Positions 36,689 through 46,164 of a stretch of 64,000 nucleotides of DNA are shown piece after piece (position 1 is the stretch's first letter; every line of letters starts with the position of its first letter). The stretch lies in assembly GCA_963677375.2 (NCBI GenBank), contig CAXXIF010000021.1, positions 98,645 through 162,644 on the forward strand, given 5' to 3'. The DNA is from Pseudaeromonas sp963677375 (GTDB lineage: Bacteria; Pseudomonadota; Gammaproteobacteria; Enterobacterales; Aeromonadaceae). Below the pieces are notes generated by a model. That model was not told where the DNA came from. It was given only the letters and a program-made list of their open reading frames with translations, and made no database searches. Both the position numbers and the translations under genes were made by a program.

Positions 36689-38545
36689 TCATGCCAACTC
36701 AACTTCGACCTCATCCTCATCATGGCCGATGAAACCACCGGTTTGGTGGGCCCATAATTGAGCATAGATACCCCCCAGGGCGATCAATTCGCTATGGCTA
36801 CCCTGTTCAACGATCTGCCCCTTGTCCATGACGATCAAACGATCCATGGCCGCTATGGTCGAGAGTCGATGAGCAATCGCGATCACAGTCTTGCCCGCCA
36901 TCAGAGTATCCAGACTGTGTTGAATGGCAGCCTCAACTTCCGAATCCAGTGCCGATGTCGCCTCATCCATGATCAGGATCGGCGCATCCTTGAGCAGAAC
37001 CCGAGCCAGCGCAATACGTTGCCGCTGACCACCGGAAAGTTTAACGCCACGCTCGCCTACTTGTGCATCAAAACCCGTGCGGCCTTGTGGGTCGGACAAA
37101 GTAGCGATGAATTCCAGAGCCTCGGCTTTTCGAGCCGCATCGATAAGCTCGGTTTCCGTAGCATCCGGGCGCCCATACAAGATGTTGTCCCGCACAGAGC
37201 GGTGCAACAGCGAGGTATCCTGCGTCACCATGCCGATATGGGCCCGCAGGCTTTCCTGGGAGACCCGACTGATATCCTGACCATCAATCAGAATGCGGCC
37301 ACTCTCGATGTCATAAAAGCGCAGCAACAGATTAACCAAGGTGGACTTACCCGCTCCGGAACGACCCACCAAACCGATCTTTTCCCCTGGACGGATCGTC
37401 AGATCCAGATGGTCCAGTACACCCGAGCCCTTGCCATAGTGAAAGTCCACTCGCTCGAAACGTACCTCACCCTGATCACACCGTAGTGCGGGGGCGTCGG
37501 CATCATCTTGCACCTCCTGAGGCTTGGAGAGTGTGGCCATGCCATCGGCAACTGTGCCGATGTTTTCAAACAAGGCACTGATCTCCCACATGATCCACTG
37601 CGCCATCCCGTTGAGGCGCAACGCCAAACTGACCGCGATGGCGATGGCACCGATGCTGATGGCACTCTGCATCCATAACCAGACCGAGAGGCTGGCAACC
37701 GCAAACGCCAACAGATAATTGAGCATCTGCACACTGACACTGATACCGGTCGCCAACCGCATCTGCTGGTAGACGGTGTCCATGAACTCCTGCATCCCTT
37801 GCTGGGCATAGTCAGCCTCGCGACGGGTATGGGAAAACAGTTTGACGGTCTGGATATTGGTATAACTATCCACGATGCGGCCAGTCATCATGGAACGAGA
37901 CTCAGCCTGCGCCGTCGACACTCGCTTCAGCTTGGGCACAAAGTAGTACTGGATCAGGACGTAAATCAGCAGCCAGGCCAACATCGGCAGCATCATGCGC
38001 CAGTCCGACTGTGCCACCATCACCACCATGGAGGTAAAATAGACCAGCACATACACCAGCACATCCAGCAACTTCATGACGGTTTCCCGTACCGCCAGCG
38101 AAGTCTGCATGACCTTGGTCGCAATGCGCCCGGCGAAATCATTGCTATAGAAGGAGACACTCTGTTTGAGCAAGTAGCGATGGGCCAGCCAGCGGATCAC
38201 CATGGGGTAATTTCCCAGCAGGGTCTGGTGGACCAACAGGGAGTGAATGAAGACCAGCAGGGGCAAGCCAACCAGCATCAACACCGCCATACCCAGTAAC
38301 CGGACACCCTCCTCGGCAAAGAGTGTCTGTGGGTTATGGGCCACCAGCCAATCGACTAGCTGCCCCAAGAAACCGAACAGCGAGACTTCAGCGACCGCAA
38401 TCAGAGCCGTCAGCCCCGACATCAACAGCAAGTAGACCTCCATGCCACGGGTGTAGTGGCGACAGAAGGCATACAAGGTACCGGGCGGTTGTGTTGGCTC
38501 TTCCGCAGGAAATGGCCGGACCAGGCGTTCAAAAAAAGAAAACAT
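36689..38545 (-). CDS. ABC transporter, fused permease and ATPase (exporter type)
   Basis: 618-residue half-transporter of the MsbA/multidrug exporter type, starting MFSFFERLVRPFP. Six transmembrane helices occupy roughly residues 40-320. The nucleotide-binding domain has Walker A GRSGAGKSTLVNLLL, signature LSGGQRQRIALARVLL and Walker B PILIMDEATSALD. The open frame runs 43 codons further up, but the GGAAG site before 38545 and family similarity decide the start. The substrate cannot be told from sequence. No partner gene is adjacent, suggesting a homodimer. Confidence 0.88.
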   Translation of the reverse strand: MFSFFERLVRPFPAEEPTQPPGTLYAFCRHYTRGMEVYLLLMSGLTALIAVAEVSLFGFLGQLVDWLVAHNPQTLFAEEGVRLLGMAVLMLVGLPLLVFIHSLLVHQTLLGNYPMVIRWLAHRYLLKQSVSFYSNDFAGRIATKVMQTSLAVRETVMKLLDVLVYVLVYFTSMVVMVAQSDWRMMLPMLAWLLIYVLIQYYFVPKLKRVSTAQAESRSMMTGRIVDSYTNIQTVKLFSHTRREADYAQQGMQEFMDTVYQQMRLATGISVSVQMLNYLLAFAVASLSVWLWMQSAISIGAIAIAVSLALRLNGMAQWIMWEISALFENIGTVADGMATLSKPQEVQDDADAPALRCDQGEVRFERVDFHYGKGSGVLDHLDLTIRPGEKIGLVGRSGAGKSTLVNLLLRFYDIESGRILIDGQDISRVSQESLRAHIGMVTQDTSLLHRSVRDNILYGRPDATETELIDAARKAEALEFIATLSDPQGRTGFDAQVGERGVKLSGGQRQRIALARVLLKDAPILIMDEATSALDSEVEAAIQHSLDTLMAGKTVIAIAHRLSTIAAMDRLIVMDKGQIVEQGSHSELIALGGIYAQLWAHQTGGFIGHDEDEVEVELA

Positions 38546-38857
38546 CAATACTTCCTTACCACTTAATCTTGCCGGAACAGGCAGGCGACAGGGATCACAC
38601 TTTAACCAACGATGATCCGGAAAACGAGTATAGGTTCGATATTTCGACCCTAAAGCTGAAAGCCCTACCTCCACTCCCCAATAAACATCACTGCTGAGAC
38701 GACCTACCCGGATCTGCTAATGCAAACGCTATCCCTGTCATCCGAAAATGAATTGAACGTATCAGTGCCGCGACGACCAATGCAGAAATCTTACTCCGCG
38801 ATAAAAAAGCGAAGTCCTTGCGGGCTTCGCTTTTTCTATTTCGACAAGCTCGGGTAA
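38546..38857. other. Intergenic region between ABC gene and ppk2
   Basis: 312 bp with the ppk2 terminator at its right end. Nothing else recognisable; the ABC promoter should lie here. Confidence 0.5.
38803..38835 (-). terminator. Terminator of ppk2
   Basis: AAAAGCGAAG/CTTCGCTTTT stem with T6 on the minus strand. Confidence 0.88.
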
Positions 38858-39706
38858 TTAGAACTTTTCTGCAATGTAACGAAAGGGATAATCGGCTTCT
38901 TTGTAGCGTCCAATTTTGCGCTTACCCAATTTGACATGCTCCACCGGTACCGATTCATAAGGAATATGCGAGAGCAAATGAGAGATCACATTCAAACGAA
39001 CCCGTTTCTTATCTTCCGATCGTGCAACAAACCAAGGTGCCCATGCGCTATCACTGGCGGCAAACATGGCATCCCGCGCCTCGGTATAGTCATCCCAATG
39101 GTCATATGATTTCACATCCATAGGTGATAACTTCCAGATCTTGCGACCATCATGAATGCGATCCCGTAACCGTTTCTCCTGCTCCTCCGGGCTTACTTCA
39201 AGCCAGTACTTGAGCAATATAATTCCCGATTCAACGAGAGTCCGCTCCATCCCAGACACGTTCTCAAGAAACCGAGTCGTTTGTTCTGGTGTACAAAACC
39301 CCATGACTCGTTCAACACCAGCCCGGTTATACCAACTGCGGTCAAAGATCACGATCTCCCCAGCGGCGGGCATATGCTTGATATAACGTTGGAAATAGAG
39401 CTGGCTCTTTTCTCGTTCCGTCGGTGCGGGCAGCGCAATGATCCGGAACACCCGGGGGCTGACCCGCTCGGTAATCGCCTTGATGGTTCCTCCTTTCCCG
39501 GCGCCATCCCGACCTTCAAACACAACGCACACCTTGAGACCCTTATGCACTACCCATAGCTGCAGTTTGACCAACTCTTCATGCAGATGACGCAGTTCCT
39601 TCTCGTAATCCTTCTCGCCGATGGGTTTCTTGTTGGCGGGAATATCGTTTGCCGGTTGCTCAACTGCTGCATCCGCGGTTCCGGCTTTCTTTTTCTGCTT
39701 ACTCAT
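38858..39706 (-). CDS. ppk2: Polyphosphate kinase 2
   Basis: Transfers phosphate between polyphosphate and nucleotides (usually GDP/ADP). 282 residues from ATG 39706, chosen for CAGGAG six bases before it. Walker A is VVFEGRDGAGKGGTIKAI, the Walker B/lid region is IVIFDRSWYNRAGVERVMGF, and RLRDRIHDGRKIWKLSPMD and HWDDYTEARDAM follow, all PPK2-specific. The single domain indicates a class I/III-type enzyme. A Lys-rich N-terminal tail precedes the domain. Confidence 0.92.
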   Translation of the reverse strand: MSKQKKKAGTADAAVEQPANDIPANKKPIGEKDYEKELRHLHEELVKLQLWVVHKGLKVCVVFEGRDGAGKGGTIKAITERVSPRVFRIIALPAPTEREKSQLYFQRYIKHMPAAGEIVIFDRSWYNRAGVERVMGFCTPEQTTRFLENVSGMERTLVESGIILLKYWLEVSPEEQEKRLRDRIHDGRKIWKLSPMDVKSYDHWDDYTEARDAMFAASDSAWAPWFVARSEDKKRVRLNVISHLLSHIPYESVPVEHVKLGKRKIGRYKEADYPFRYIAEKF

Positions 39707-39924
39707 GTTGATCTCCTGCTGCATTACAAAGAAGGCTTCACAATAACGTCGTGCTATTCAGGTATAGCAGGTCTCAGTCCGGCTTTATTAATTCCTGCCA
39801 AGCATCAGGCACAATGCAGTCGCCATCCACTTTCTACACCGTCGGCGCATTCATCTTTCACTCTGCCCCGTAGAAACAGCTAGTATGTTATCAGCCTCAC
39901 AAGGGGCTATATCGGAGTGCAGAT

Positions 39925-40596
39925 ATGCCCCCACTGAACACAGTGATCAGTTGGTCCTCAGGAAAAGACTCAGCCCTGACCCTTTTACGTTTGCAAGAAG
40001 ACCCCCGCTATCGAGTGATTGGTTTATATACCACCCATGTGGGAGATGATGTGCCGTTTCAGCACACCCCGTTGAGCGTGGTTCAGGCGCAAGCCGAGCA
40101 GTTACAACTACCGCTGATCACCATCCCATTACCCGATATTTTTCCGTCCAATCCGGTATATCAACACTGTGTGGTCAACGGGTTGCGCGCCAGTGGGCTC
40201 CCTATCGAGGCTGTTGCGTTCGGTGACATGTTCCATAACGGTATCGCGGACTATCGGCGCCAATATATAACCCCCGCTGGCTGGCAAAGTGTCTTCCCCC
40301 TGTTAGGCATAGATCCATGGGCACTGGCCCATGAAATCATTCTACGAGGTATACAGACCCGGATTGTCACCGTGGATACCAGCCAACTGGATGGCCGCTT
40401 CTGCGGCAAATATTACTCTGCCGAGCTGATTGCTGAATTGCCGCATCCCGTTGACCCCTGCGGCGAAAATGGCGAATTCCATACTTTGGTCACCGACATG
40501 CCCGGTTTTGACCATCCGTTATGCCTGCAACTGGATGGCATCGATCGTAGCGGTCGGTTTCATGTGCAACACTATCAATTGCAGTCCGCAAAATAA
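39925..40596 (+). CDS. Dph6-like ATP pyrophosphatase (diphthine--ammonia ligase family)
   Basis: Adenine-nucleotide alpha-hydrolase of 223 residues with the PP-loop motif ISWSSGKDSALTLL at the N-terminus and the family regions FGDMFHNGIADYRR, LGIDPWALAHEI and CGENGEFHTLV. Eukaryotic and archaeal Dph6 amidate diphthine. Bacteria lack diphthamide, so the bacterial substrate is unknown. The gene stands alone, followed by a strong hairpin. Confidence 0.85.
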   Translation: MPPLNTVISWSSGKDSALTLLRLQEDPRYRVIGLYTTHVGDDVPFQHTPLSVVQAQAEQLQLPLITIPLPDIFPSNPVYQHCVVNGLRASGLPIEAVAFGDMFHNGIADYRRQYITPAGWQSVFPLLGIDPWALAHEIILRGIQTRIVTVDTSQLDGRFCGKYYSAELIAELPHPVDPCGENGEFHTLVTDMPGFDHPLCLQLDGIDRSGRFHVQHYQLQSAK

Positions 40597-40652
40597 CCTA
40601 GTCCCCTAGTGCCCAATTAGCCAGGCACGTTGATATTCAGTCCGCTCGAAAC

Positions 40653-40682
40653 GAATCGGCCCGGCTAAAGCCGGGCCGATTC
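40653..40682 (+). terminator. Hairpin after Dph6-like gene
   Basis: GAATCGGCCCGGCT/AGCCGGGCCGATTC, a 14-bp perfect stem. No T run follows, so intrinsic termination is uncertain. Confidence 0.6.
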
Positions 40683-40768
40683 ATCATATGTTATAACACC
40701 AGGCTATACTGTTATTTCTGTTTGTTTTGACCGTCACTACAGCCATCATTTTGTTCGTAAGAACTTAT

Positions 40769-41248
40769 TCAATAAAAAATAATCGCCTTGTCTTGAATAA
40801 AACTAATATGATCCTGCTCAAATCGTGGAAGGCCTTCATATGCATCACGAAGAATAGTTGCATCATTCATACACTCCTTATTGGACAGCACAACGCCATC
40901 CTTGAGTACGGCGACACCACTTTTGAATATATAATTATCTCCACTATGAGCCGTAATGTCATACAAATAATAGTCATACGAGTGATTGGAGAATTTAATA
41001 TGCGCCTCACCACCACCACTAAGCCCTCGGAACGAAAACTTAAATAAATCAATATCATTTCCATTATCTAAAGAGAGATCGATGACACCACTTTTGCTAT
41101 GAACATAATGCGCGACTCTTGATGCATCAAAAAATAAATCAACCCACTCCTTGTTAATTTGGCAATGAAACATAATGCCATTATCATAGGCCAGACTGCG
41201 CCAGGAGAAGCAGAGCAGCAACAATAGTGGATACTTGAATTTTCTCAT
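40769..41248 (-). CDS. Small exported protein, putative immunity partner of the overlapping hydrolase
   Basis: 159 residues with a Sec signal peptide (MRKFKYPLLLLLCFSWRSLA) and a mature part of unknown fold. It is AT-rich compared with flanking genes. Its ATG overlaps the stop of the large hydrolase gene (ATGA), so the two are translationally coupled. A periplasmic product coupled to a predicted peptidoglycan hydrolase fits an immunity protein protecting against self or sister-cell attack. That role is inferred from position and signal peptide only. Confidence 0.6.
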   Translation of the reverse strand: MRKFKYPLLLLLCFSWRSLAYDNGIMFHCQINKEWVDLFFDASRVAHYVHSKSGVIDLSLDNGNDIDLFKFSFRGLSGGGEAHIKFSNHSYDYYLYDITAHSGDNYIFKSGVAVLKDGVVLSNKECMNDATILRDAYEGLPRFEQDHISFIQDKAIIFY

Positions 41249-43998
41249 ATCAATCCTCGTGATAAATAATAATTTTTAATCGTCATGAACCTAGCCGTTC
41301 TATCAGCCAAGCCATTAGAGCCACCATTTACCTTTATTGTCACATTAGCAACACTACCCGAGTCTGCCGCTTCATTGATAGAATACCACCACCAATAAAA
41401 ACAGGCGGACTCTACAGCATACTTTAAATCATTAACCAGTAGGTCTGGCTCCTGTAAAAAATTCTTTGGATCATCATGGTAAACGTTATTATGAGCTTCC
41501 GTGTAATAAGTGTAATTATCCCTTCCAGTCAATTGAATTAATCCGCGACCTCGATATTTATAACCATCACCACTTGCCTCATCACCATTACCCATTCGAC
41601 TTGCATACGTTAAATTAGCCAGCGCTTGCGGATGATGCGCATACTGTTCTTCGTTGCTCCATAAACCCTCCCTCTCTGGTTTTCGACCATTAAGGCAATC
41701 ATCCTCAGCCGGCAAGTATTTAGCTGGACCACCAGTGCAGCCATATATTTCCCGCATTCGTTCGGCACGGTAATTCATATTTTCGGCGTGCGGCTTAAAG
41801 TTGGATTCATGAGCCACCTGACTTAAAAAGTGACAAATTCTCAGTGGGGTATTGATCTGGTATTTCGGCATATAGCGGTTCAGGTAGGTTAGCAGCGGTG
41901 TGCAATCCTGCTGGTTGATCCCGGGGGCTAACAGTTCAAGCATTTCCAACACAACCAGAGCAGCCTGTTCTGCCAGAACGATTAAATGCGAAATGAGAAA
42001 CAATGGATGGAAGGCGTACAAGGATCTTCCGATGACATCAATTTGCATAGTACGTAATCGCTGGCGTTCCAGATCCAGTAGTTGTCTGCCGGTTTCATTA
42101 CTCGACTGACCAATTAATTGCTGAAGATATTGTTCTACCTGCTGCTGATAGGCACTTCCCCACTCACTCGGGTGCTGGATAATTAACTTATTCAGCTTTT
42201 CCCTATTTTCAGTGGAATTCAGTGCTGCAGCTATTTCATCGGCACTGATCTCGCCGTCGTGATTGCTATCCAGTTGCTGATGAATAGTGGCAAATAGCGT
42301 AGGAATAGTCTGTTCTGCCAGCACAATACCACCCGCACTATCCTGACCTTGCATCAGCGTGAATCCCTGCCGGGCCAGATCCAGTTGCCGGATCGGGCTG
42401 ACCTCCTGCTCGCGCACATACACAGAATTGAGCGCGGCAAAGCCGCTCTTTACCGGCCCCAGCTCACACCAGCGCTGACCACTGGCATCTGTGACCCGAC
42501 TACGAATGGGTAACCACTGATCCGGGTCCGGGCATTGGCAACGATCATTGAAGCTGATCCCGCCTTCGACCTGTACACGATCAAACAGAGCCTCCTGTCC
42601 CTGCAGATGCAGCAGGCTCTGCCCCGCTTCGACGCCTGCTTCATTTTGCAAAAAGCGCTGTAGAACCGAGGCCTCCTCATCGCTGAAGAGTTCGATATGC
42701 ACCCGGTATTCATCCTGATATCCACCCAATGCCAACGGCTCACAGGGGGATTGGTGCAAGCCCAGAAAGCCCACCGGATCACCGGCGGCGAGCGGTACCG
42801 AGCAAGTCACCACCGTATCAAACTCGGTGGGTGCTTGTGGCTGTAGCTCCAACTCGTGGGCATCAACCACCACCCAGACCACTCCGGTTACCGGTTCGGT
42901 ACTGGAGCCAGAAACACCAACTAATAGTTCACAGGGCGCAATCTGTTTGCTGACGCCTTCCAGCCGGTGGGTTTGCAGATCCCCCCGTTTGAACTGCAGA
43001 GTGCTGCCCACCTGCAGCCGGCCTTCCGGTGCTTGATCGGCCAGTAACTCCGCACGACTTCGATAGATGGGATACGGATTACGCAGTCGTGCCTTAACGC
43101 TGATTTGCCAGTAGGCGGGCAATGTCGCACCACCCGTCGTGCGCGCTTGCTGACCGTGGCATACATATTCCTCACAATCGGCTATCCAAACCTCAGCCTG
43201 CAACCTGACCCGGGATTGAGAGCCTGCCGCCTTCTGAGTGACCTTGCCCTTGAGAAATCGCAAGTTCCGTGTCGCACCTTGCTCCTGGGTCTGCAACGAG
43301 CAACTGGGAACATCCAACAGGGTGATGATGCTGCCTGCAGCCAACTTGCCCAGCCGCCGATTAACATCATTGCCCTTGCGAACATAGAGCTTTTTCAACA
43401 GAGTCAACGTTCGTTCTTGGATCACCTCGGGTTGATAGTGTTGATAATCAGCTAGATGCATGTACAGGCTATACAGACGCAGTCGATTACATGGCGCAGG
43501 CATGCTGTTGGCGGCGGCCGCTCCATCCGGGGTTTGAGTGACCGGAGCGGGCGGCGAGCAGTAGTCATGGCGAATAAGACAGAAGCCATTGCTAAACGCC
43601 AGCGGCCGCCCACGCCATTGCACCCTGGGATAACAGCGATTGAGTCGGTAGGCAACGACAGTGCCATCCATCATGCAACGCAGCGGATGCTGGGACTGAT
43701 GGTGCGGCATACTGGCCGCCGTCACATGAATGCCGCCATGCCAGCTGCGGTTGCTACCTAACAAAAATTGACCACCAGATTCCCCCGCGAGTAGTGCCTC
43801 GATCTCCTGAAAATTAGCAAATTCCCGACCATCGGCACGACAGACCGGAAAGCGTACTGCTGTTGCGGCGACCGCCAGATCCGGCGTAGCCGTGACAGAT
43901 GGCGGGGGTGTCGCAGGTTGCGATGGCAATGGCGAACCGCTGCTGGTCACCGAGCTCGGGATCGGAGGAAAATCATTACTCGTGCTGACAAACTCCAT
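41245..43998 (-). CDS. Multidomain peptidoglycan hydrolase-like protein (M23-like, EF-hand, GH19), putative T6SS-type effector
   Basis: 917 residues from ATG 43998 (CCGGAG upstream). A Pro/Ser-rich leader without signal peptide comes first. Residues ~80-185 resemble an M23/LytM fold (HGGIH at 87, DGTVV at 111, YMHL at 179), but the usual HxGxD reads HGGIH. A canonical EF-hand loop DSNHDGEISADE is at 577-588. Residues ~695-905 form a GH19 lysozyme/chitinase-like domain: AHESNF with the catalytic Glu at 731 and RGRGLIQLTGRDNY at 816. A cytoplasmic wall hydrolase followed by a coupled exported protein is typical of T6SS effector/immunity pairs. No VgrG, PAAR or Hcp lies in the window. Confidence 0.72.
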   Translation of the reverse strand: MEFVSTSNDFPPIPSSVTSSGSPLPSQPATPPPSVTATPDLAVAATAVRFPVCRADGREFANFQEIEALLAGESGGQFLLGSNRSWHGGIHVTAASMPHHQSQHPLRCMMDGTVVAYRLNRCYPRVQWRGRPLAFSNGFCLIRHDYCSPPAPVTQTPDGAAAANSMPAPCNRLRLYSLYMHLADYQHYQPEVIQERTLTLLKKLYVRKGNDVNRRLGKLAAGSIITLLDVPSCSLQTQEQGATRNLRFLKGKVTQKAAGSQSRVRLQAEVWIADCEEYVCHGQQARTTGGATLPAYWQISVKARLRNPYPIYRSRAELLADQAPEGRLQVGSTLQFKRGDLQTHRLEGVSKQIAPCELLVGVSGSSTEPVTGVVWVVVDAHELELQPQAPTEFDTVVTCSVPLAAGDPVGFLGLHQSPCEPLALGGYQDEYRVHIELFSDEEASVLQRFLQNEAGVEAGQSLLHLQGQEALFDRVQVEGGISFNDRCQCPDPDQWLPIRSRVTDASGQRWCELGPVKSGFAALNSVYVREQEVSPIRQLDLARQGFTLMQGQDSAGGIVLAEQTIPTLFATIHQQLDSNHDGEISADEIAAALNSTENREKLNKLIIQHPSEWGSAYQQQVEQYLQQLIGQSSNETGRQLLDLERQRLRTMQIDVIGRSLYAFHPLFLISHLIVLAEQAALVVLEMLELLAPGINQQDCTPLLTYLNRYMPKYQINTPLRICHFLSQVAHESNFKPHAENMNYRAERMREIYGCTGGPAKYLPAEDDCLNGRKPEREGLWSNEEQYAHHPQALANLTYASRMGNGDEASGDGYKYRGRGLIQLTGRDNYTYYTEAHNNVYHDDPKNFLQEPDLLVNDLKYAVESACFYWWWYSINEAADSGSVANVTIKVNGGSNGLADRTARFMTIKNYYLSRGLI

Positions 43999-44261
43999 GG
44001 CTGAACTCCGGATATGACCGACATCCCGCCGCCAACCGGCAGGCCGAAAAACAACGTCGCCAAGCATGCCAGCTCACAGCCGGGTACGCGCCTGACTGAA
44101 ACAGCAGGCGAGTTTGAACACTCTTTGCGCAAGCAGCGTTTTAATCACGGTAGCGACATAAAATTGATTGACCCGAGAAGCGCTTTCCCATAAATTACCG
44201 CCCCGTTGGCCCGTTAAGGTGTGCAACCGTGTATGTCCGGCACGTAAATATGGATTGATTG

Positions 44262-44451
44262 AAAGGTGATGAACTCGCGCCTAAACAAAAGTTCAACAAC
44301 GGTGAGGTGTCCGAGTGGCTGCCCAGTCTGCGAAGCAGACGATACAAAGAGCACGCATAGCGTGCGACGCAGCCACCTCACAGCACAGTTAAAAGGTGAT
44401 GAACTCACGCCTAAACAAGAGTTCAACAACGGTGAGGTGTCCGAGTGGCTG
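44262..44451 (+). repeat. 60-bp direct repeat including a partial tRNA-Ser copy
   Basis: Bases 44262-44321 recur at 44392-44451 with two mismatches. The repeat comprises a 39-bp leader plus the first 21 bases of tRNA-Ser. Only the second copy continues into a full tRNA. Between them lie hairpins GTCTGC/GCAGAC and GCACGC/GCGTGC. An inverted CAGCCACCTCAC at 44370 can pair with the tRNA 5' sequence of the first copy. Confidence 0.88.
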
Positions 44452-44518
44452 AAGGAGCACGCCTGGAAAGTGTGTATACGGCAACGTATCGAGGGTTCGA
44501 ATCCCTCCCTCACCGCCA
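44431..44518 (+). tRNA. tRNA-Ser (GGA)
   Basis: 88 nt with encoded CCA. Acceptor GGTGAGG/CCTCACC, anticodon GGA at 44465-44467 in CTGGAAA, long variable arm, and T-loop GGTTCGAATCC. It lies just downstream of the partial duplicate. Confidence 0.95.
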
Positions 44519-44524
44519 TATTTA

Positions 44525-44565
44525 AAACGAAAGAGCCCTATGAGTTTCATAGGGCTCTTTCGTTT
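44525..44565 (+). terminator. Terminator of tRNA-Ser
   Basis: 19-bp perfect inverted repeat (AAACGAAAGAGCCCTATGA and its complement) with a GTT loop. Confidence 0.9.
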
Positions 44566-44634
44566 CTGGATATTGCAATATGCTTCTAACAAATATGCTC
44601 TAGACGAAGACCCTCGCAAACATGTCCAGTATCA

Positions 44635-44925
44635 TCAAGCATCCCCGCACGTAACCATTTCGGCTGTACCGTTAATGCAGTCGCTGATTAAGACAGTATA
44701 TGAAAAGTAATCAACACCACACTCCTTGTATATGGCAGCAACCACTCGGTTGAGACTCAGTATTTTTGCTGCAGGTTTAGGAATAAGATGCAGCGCCTTT
44801 ATCTCATTGAACCGGGTCGCGTACAACACTACTAGATTTGATGGCGGCAAAGGGCTCGCTGATCTGAAAGACCCGTTTATGACCATTTTACTTTTTGTTT
44901 CGTGACCAATCACTCCCCCAGCCAC
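44635..44925 (-). CDS. Hypothetical protein, glycine-rich N-terminus
   Basis: 96 residues from a GTG after GGAGGT. The same frame is open a few codons further up (LTGGGVAGGVIGHETKSK), which resembles a glycine-zipper end, so this may be the C-terminal part of a damaged larger gene. The rest is not recognised. It lies in the AT-richer patch after tRNA-Ser. Confidence 0.4.
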   Translation of the reverse strand: MAGGVIGHETKSKMVINGSFRSASPLPPSNLVVLYATRFNEIKALHLIPKPAAKILSLNRVVAAIYKECGVDYFSYTVLISDCINGTAEMVTCGDA

Positions 44926-45181
44926 ACCACCTCCGGTTAGAACCTCGCCATCAGAGATTCATATTCGTCTGTCTAAAAATAATGAATGTGAGCAGCCACA
45001 ATCGTGAATGCTATTCGACATGAGGGCATTCTCGATAAAGGGCAGTTCAGATAGAATGCTAAGTACGGCACGCTCGCAAAAAGACCCAATAGTTGCGGCA
45101 ATACCCCATGCTGAGCAGAGACTGCGAATTTAACATTGGCCTCTGCACCAGCCGTCTTGGCAGATACAGTAAGGTTGTTAG

Positions 45182-45496
45182 ATGATGAAAAGTTGGGAAC
45201 GAAACGAAGTCATCCAGCTATTGTCCTTGTCCGGAACGCTGGCCGGTTTATGCATTACGGCATTAACCGTGTTTAAAACACTCATTAAATCATTTGTTTC
45301 CGTGACGATAGCTGATGATGTGTTAGCTGTTTCAGCACTAAGTTTTCTTGTCGCCACCTATCTATTTTTCTTTTCTCTGAGGGTAAAGGAAAACGGTCTT
45401 GGCTCTATTCTTGAGAAATTAGGTGATCTCTTTTTCCTATTTGGTTTAAGCGGGATGGTCTCATCTGGATTCGTGATGGTTTACACCATTTGGTAG
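45182..45496 (+). CDS. Hypothetical membrane protein
   Basis: 104 residues with three predicted transmembrane segments (LSLSGTLAGLCITALTVF, VLAVSALSFLVATYLFFFSL, LFFLFGLSGMVSSGFVMVYTI). No family recognised. Tandem ATGs start it, with only a weak AAGG upstream. It stands isolated in the accessory patch after tRNA-Ser. Confidence 0.55.
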   Translation: MMKSWERNEVIQLLSLSGTLAGLCITALTVFKTLIKSFVSVTIADDVLAVSALSFLVATYLFFFSLRVKENGLGSILEKLGDLFFLFGLSGMVSSGFVMVYTIW

Positions 45497-45811
45497 CGAA
45501 ATATGTCATGCAAAGGTCTGGTAACGCATAAAGAATTCGACCCTTTCCTCACGTTAAATCACTAGAGGACATGATGTGCATACACAGGCCCCAAACCTCC
45601 CGCGTACTCATCACGAGGTGAAGAGCCGCTCATAGTATCAACATCAGAGCACTGGTTGCAGTGCTGGTCGGAACGACGTTTCTCATCCTTAGCGCAGCAC
45701 AACAAGGAGCGACTGGAGTCATCGTCGGAGCGAGTGTTTTCCCTGTAACCGCCACATTTCTATGCCTCTGCTTGACCGTGCGGTGTTCTCCATGATGGTT
45801 ATTACTCCCCC
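45497..45811. other. Gap with a possible hydrophobic peptide remnant
   Basis: 315 bp. The plus strand around 45637-45795 encodes a hydrophobic stretch without a usable start (LVAVLVGTTFLILSAAQQG), suggesting the remains of a membrane protein gene. Nothing else supported. Confidence 0.35.
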
Positions 45812-46132
45812 ATGCTAAGGGATAAAAGACTGACACTCCTACCTCTAACGGGAGAGAACATTAACTCTAGAAACTTACAAAAAATGATGTTAAACCGCAT
45901 AGATGCTGTTTACAGTCCCAATTTTTACTCCCTTGAATATACGAAAAATAGAGAACACCTTTCTAACCAATTTAAAATATTGCGACTCCCAGAGGAAGGG
46001 GTTTTCCTGTATTCCGCATTCTCAAAAAATAGTGCGCTCAAATATTTGAAGCAATATGAAAAAGCTCTGGTTAAAATTGAACGTGAGCGTCCCTATGAAC
46101 AATTCCTAAAAGAATCCATGACAACCCCATAA
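45812..46132 (+). pseudogene. C-terminal fragment of a type 2 periplasmic solute-binding-like protein
   Basis: 106 residues that look like the second lobe of a bacterial solute-binding protein: NLQKMMLNRIDAVYSPNFYSLEYT, a central strand (RLPEEGVFLYSAFSK), and a final helix with L-K-x-Y-x-K-A-L. There is no signal peptide or first lobe upstream, so it appears to be the tail of a lost gene. It is convergent with another member of the same superfamily at 46165. Confidence 0.5.
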
Positions 46133-46164
46133 ACTTGATGTTTAGTGCTCCCCATTCAGACAGT

